From the NCBI GenBank assembly GCA_031401815.1, contig JANNRW010000249.1, positions 1 to 22,570 of the forward strand: a DNA stretch of 22,570 nt. Direction: 5' to 3'. Both the position numbers and the translations under genes were made by a program. Under the pieces are notes generated by a model. That model was not told the origin of the DNA. It worked only from the letters and a program-made list of their open reading frames with translations, and searched no databases. Below are positions 20,296 through 22,570 of this stretch, one piece after another; within the stretch, counting starts at the first letter, position 1; each line of letters begins with the position of its first letter. This stretch comes from JANNRW01 sp031401815 (GTDB taxonomy: Bacteria > Desulfobacterota > Desulfuromonadia > Geobacterales > DSM-12255).

Positions 20296-20435
20296 CTCTT
20301 ATCTCCCTTTAATTTATCTAAGTAACATTTATAACAATAGTTAATGCATCTCTTAATGCTGCTAAGCGCATATACTTTCTTGCAAATTGCACATTTATGC
20401 TTATGCAACCTAACCAGCTCTTTGTACTCAATCAT
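20292..20435 (-). CDS. Small Zn-finger protein, 47 aa
   Basis: ATG 20435 has SD AAGGAG 8 nt upstream. Cys pairs CAIC (near residue 15) and CYKC (near residue 34), with His residues before them, fit a small zinc finger. It is very basic and may bind nucleic acid. Overlaps the next start (ATGA). Confidence 0.65.
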   Translation of the reverse strand: MIEYKELVRLHKHKCAICKKVYALSSIKRCINYCYKCYLDKLKGDKR

Positions 20436-20437
20436 GG

Positions 20438-20653
20438 CTAGAGCTCCTTCATGAACTCGTCAAAACCATTCTGTAACAACTCAATCGCTCTAAGAGTGCG
20501 TATGCGTAAGTCTTCAATGCCGCTGTATGTGGATTGATATACTTCATCTAGGTCGCTATTGAAAAGCGCTAATCTTGCCTCTTCTAATGCCACCAAGATA
20601 TTATCTAACTCTTCTTTGCACTTTAATGTGTATTGTATTACTTCTAGTTTCAT
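20438..20653 (-). CDS. Helical hypothetical protein, 71 aa
   Basis: ATG 20653 has SD AAGGAG 7 nt upstream, preferred over a much longer upstream frame without SD. The protein is acidic and helical (EELDNILVALEEARLALFNSD, IEDLRIRTLRAIELLQNGF). It overlaps the 96-residue gene stop by 4 nt. No family recognised. Confidence 0.65.
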   Translation of the reverse strand: MKLEVIQYTLKCKEELDNILVALEEARLALFNSDLDEVYQSTYSGIEDLRIRTLRAIELLQNGFDEFMKEL

Positions 20654-20940
20654 TGAGGTCTCCTTATTAAGTTTATCAGCGGTAACGCATATTGCAGCAC
20701 ATCTTCCCGTTTCATTTGCTTCGGTAATTTTATACACATGATACCGCCATTCTTTTGTGTGATATCTATTATCCAATTTCCGCGAGCCAGGGGGCACGCG
20801 TTAGCGTCCCGCATATAAATATCTATACCCGTTATTTTAGATATTTCCTCAGGCGTTAAGTCTATTATCTCGCTGATATCATCTTCTGGGCCAGGTATTT
20901 CTTGGCGATTCAATGCTTCTACCTCTCTTATGGTAATCAT
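20650..20940 (-). CDS. Hypothetical protein, 96 aa
   Basis: This encodes 96 residues, ATG start with SD GGAG. Acidic N-terminal half (PEDDISEIIDLTPEEISKI), then ARGNWIIDITQKNGG and a helical end (REDVLQYALPLINLIRR). No membrane segment. No family recognised; it overlaps the genes on both sides by 4 nt, so translation is coupled. Confidence 0.65.
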   Translation of the reverse strand: MITIREVEALNRQEIPGPEDDISEIIDLTPEEISKITGIDIYMRDANACPLARGNWIIDITQKNGGIMCIKLPKQMKREDVLQYALPLINLIRRPQ

Positions 20941-21119
20941 TTTTTTAACTCCATTGTTGATTGAACTTTAGGCTCGCACTTAGTCTCCAAATGCTTATTC
21001 GGAAATATTGTGTGTGGCGATTTTGACAGCGGGATAGCATTGTTGGTATGCGTCACCCTCGCATCTTTTAAAACAGTGACGTATATCTTGCGGCGAATCT
21101 CTTCGTTGTTTGAACTCAT
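20937..21119 (-). CDS. Hypothetical protein, 60 aa
   Basis: ATG 21119 with SD AAGGAG. Polar, basic sequence with VTVLKDARVTHTNNAIPLS; it may be disordered. The leader before it (AAGGAGATTTAAG) is nearly identical to that of the gene before it, pointing to a duplicated gene-start segment. No family recognised. Confidence 0.6.
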   Translation of the reverse strand: MSSNNEEIRRKIYVTVLKDARVTHTNNAIPLSKSPHTIFPNKHLETKCEPKVQSTMELKK

Positions 21120-21137
21120 CTTAAATCTCCTTATTTG

Positions 21138-21314
21138 TTAATGACTGACAGCATAGTGGGATTTTAAAAGTCTACGCAATCTTTTAATCTCTGATTTTGC
21201 GGTAGATATTTGGACGCTATAGTAATTTGCATCACCCATCCAATCTGATACTTTTGCGGTTAGAGTGGATATTCTGTCATTCCAAATTTCCCACACTTGT
21301 TTTGTATTGTTCAT
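21138..21314 (-). CDS. First gene of accessory operon, 58 aa
   Basis: ATG 21314 has SD AAGGAG, about 44 nt after the predicted start of the strong promoter. The protein (MNNTKQVWEIWNDRISTLTA, SEIKRLRRLLKSHYAVSH) is amphipathic and basic. No family is recognised. Being first after the strong promoter suggests it is among the earliest proteins made. Confidence 0.6.
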   Translation of the reverse strand: MNNTKQVWEIWNDRISTLTAKVSDWMGDANYYSVQISTAKSEIKRLRRLLKSHYAVSH

Positions 21315-21364
21315 CTCTTAAATCTCCTTTGTGATTATTAACCAGCTCAGATGCTGATAATGTA

Positions 21365-21392
21365 ATTGTAACACAATTCTATAAAATGTCAA
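21365..21392 (-). promoter_or_regulatory. Strong promoter of the accessory operon
   Basis: On the minus strand, TTGACA (21392-21387) and TACAAT (21370-21365), 16-bp spacer, extended -10 TG. Its layout is the same as the early promoter at 11177-11204, including a TGTGTTAYAAT end, suggesting the same regulator and timing. Confidence 0.8.
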
Positions 21393-21448
21393 GCGTTTTG
21401 TGAAAATATTTAGATATATTTTCAATTATTTTGCTCCACATCCAATTG

Positions 21449-21477
21449 TTTACTTTACGAATTTAATGTGTGATAAT
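21449..21477 (+). promoter_or_regulatory. Candidate late promoter before terminase
   Basis: TTTACT (21449-21454) and GATAAT (21472-21477), 17-bp spacer, with a TG before the -10. The predicted start near 21484 gives a leader of about 25 nt ending in SD GAGG. The match is only moderate, as expected for a regulated late promoter. Confidence 0.45.
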
Positions 21478-21508
21478 AATGCACAATTTAAACAAATTCG
21501 AGGATATT

Positions 21509-21880
21509 ATGGACAGAGGCGTGAGATATGAACCAAATGAGAAAGATAGAGTAATCGCTTGCGAATGGTCTCGCTGTGGTGTGCTTCGCAAAAGAATAGC
21601 TGCTCGTCTAGGAATCTCTGAAAATACGCTTGATATCCATTATTCGCGCGAGATGAATATAGCTCGTGGTGAGCTGCATGTAGAGTGTGCGAACAATATG
21701 TACAACTTAGCGCATTCAGATGATGAAAAGATAGCAAAAGGTGCGAATGAGTATATATTAAGTAAGATATGCAGATTAGACACGGCCGTGCTTGAAGATG
21801 TAGACCACAGCGCACTACTCGGCTTAAAGCAAGCGCTAGATAGTCTTGTCATCAAGAAAGAGCAAGAGCACGAGTACTAA
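21509..21880 (+). CDS. terS: Terminase small subunit
   Basis: This encodes 123 residues. ATG 21509 is chosen because GAGG sits 5 nt upstream and because the predicted transcript starts after the earlier GTG and ATG. Residues about 15-45 (WSRCGVLRKRIAARLGISENTLDIHYSREM) form a helix-turn-helix typical of small terminases, which bind the packaging site. The C-terminal half is helical and acidic (ALLGLKQALDSLVI). The next gene starts 1 nt into the stop (TAATG), giving strong coupling with the large subunit. Confidence 0.8.
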   Translation: MDRGVRYEPNEKDRVIACEWSRCGVLRKRIAARLGISENTLDIHYSREMNIARGELHVECANNMYNLAHSDDEKIAKGANEYILSKICRLDTAVLEDVDHSALLGLKQALDSLVIKKEQEHEY

Positions 21881-22570
21881 TGTCATCCGTTATAGTCGAC
21901 GAAAACTATGACTTACTAGACGCTAAAGCAACACTGCTCGCGTCCTTCCTAACGTTTACCCGTTACTTCTTCCCTCTATTAACCGGACGTGAGTTCATCA
22001 TGTCCGACCCCATGAACCGTGAGTGTCATTTCGTTAGCATCGCACGATTCTTTACTAAAGCTTATCGCACGCTTGACTTTAGAGGCTATCTCGGCATTGC
22101 TCCAGGCTATAGCAAGTCTACGATGTGTTGTTTCTGGGTAGCATGGACGCTTGCCCGCCATCCCGATTCTAAGTATCTATATATAAGTCACAGCAAAAAG
22201 CTATCCACTAAACACACAGGCACTATTAGAGATATTATATGCTTAAAGGAATACGGAGAGTTGTTCGGGGTTTACTTAAAGCATGATTCTAGAGGTAGAG
22301 AATACTTTACGACTATACAAGGCGGCGAGGTGGCGGCCTTTGGACTTCAAGGCGGAGTGACCGGTCGTGATGGCGGGATGCCTGGGCTAGACAGATTCAG
22401 TGGCGCTATCATCGTGGATGATGCGCACACAGCGGACGATGTGACCAGTGATACCATGCGTGAGAATGCTATAGACATCTTCAAAGGCACTGTGTTGCCT
22501 CGTAAGCGTGGTATCAATGTACCTATTATTATGATTGCGCAGCGCTTACGTGAGATGGATTTGCCAGACT
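21880..22570 (+). CDS. terL: Terminase large subunit (partial)
   Basis: The frame runs off the window; about 230 residues are visible. Start ATG 21880 overlaps the small subunit stop (TAATG). The ATPase parts seen are: Walker A-like IAPGYSKST (near residues 73-81, with Ser where Gly is usual, as in some large terminases); SKYLYISHSKKLS; GGVTGRDGGMPGL; and Walker B-like GAIIVDDAHTADD. The nuclease domain lies beyond the window. It powers DNA packaging into the procapsid. Confidence 0.88.
   Translation, partial: MSSVIVDENYDLLDAKATLLASFLTFTRYFFPLLTGREFIMSDPMNRECHFVSIARFFTKAYRTLDFRGYLGIAPGYSKSTMCCFWVAWTLARHPDSKYLYISHSKKLSTKHTGTIRDIICLKEYGELFGVYLKHDSRGREYFTTIQGGEVAAFGLQGGVTGRDGGMPGLDRFSGAIIVDDAHTADDVTSDTMRENAIDIFKGTVLPRKRGINVPIIMIAQRLREMDLPD

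Overview
This window is part of a tailed double-stranded DNA phage genome (siphovirus-like gene set), probably infecting a Gram-negative, likely gammaproteobacterial host. The evidence is sigma70-type promoters, E. coli-type DnaA boxes, strong Shine-Dalgarno (SD) sites before nearly every gene, a GH19 endolysin, phage recombination genes and a terminase. The host call is inference. No integrase, tRNA, CRISPR array or insertion sequence is visible. No stretch longer than about 200 bases lacks a gene.

Layout. (1) 1-6836, plus strand: end of the structural and lysis operon. It holds a partial virion/tail protein, a small virion-associated protein, an 880-residue repeat-built tail fibre, a stand-alone fibre-tip-like protein, another virion protein, a holin candidate and a GH19 endolysin. 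A strong hairpin (6900-6925) closes it. (2) 6930-11063, minus strand: an early recombination operon with Gp157, Sak4-like ATPase, DUF669 SSB-like protein and VRR-NUC nuclease. Among these lie a Gly-Tyr/Ser/Asp hexanucleotide-repeat protein, a DUF6948-like protein, a 56-residue CsrA-like protein and several proteins under 60 residues. (3) 11064-11263: divergent promoters with overlapping -35 boxes and a 7-bp inverted repeat. (4) 11264-14838, plus strand: a small helix-turn-helix candidate, then a replication initiator whose gene contains the probable origin (four perfect DnaA boxes, a 22-bp tandem iteron and an AT-rich stretch). Zn-ribbon genes, a DUF6378 fusion and a membrane protein follow. 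(5) 14959-21314, minus strand: a long accessory operon of small, tightly overlapping genes. It includes a clear CsrA homologue next to a KfrA-N-like DNA-binding protein, a YopX-family protein, two proteins with Tad2/DUF2829-like domains, many Zn-ribbon proteins, small membrane proteins, one frameshifted gene and a structured intergenic RNA candidate. (6) 21509-22570, plus strand: small terminase subunit and the start of the large subunit, beginning the packaging/structural operon that would continue around the genome to position 1.

How it fits together. Two matching strong promoters (TTGACA, 16-bp spacer, extended -10) drive the two minus-strand operons. The initiator probably recruits DnaA and host helicase to the origin inside its own gene, since no polymerase, primase or helicase gene is seen here. 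Gp157, Sak4, DUF669 and VRR-NUC would support recombination. The accessory operon looks like a host-takeover and regulation region, with RNA-binding (CsrA), DNA-binding (KfrA-like) and possibly anti-defence (Tad2-like) proteins. The most unusual items are the two CsrA-family genes, the hexanucleotide-repeat Gly-Tyr protein, the tandem Tad2-like domains, the apparent frameshift gene and the intergenic RNA candidate at 17885-18016.
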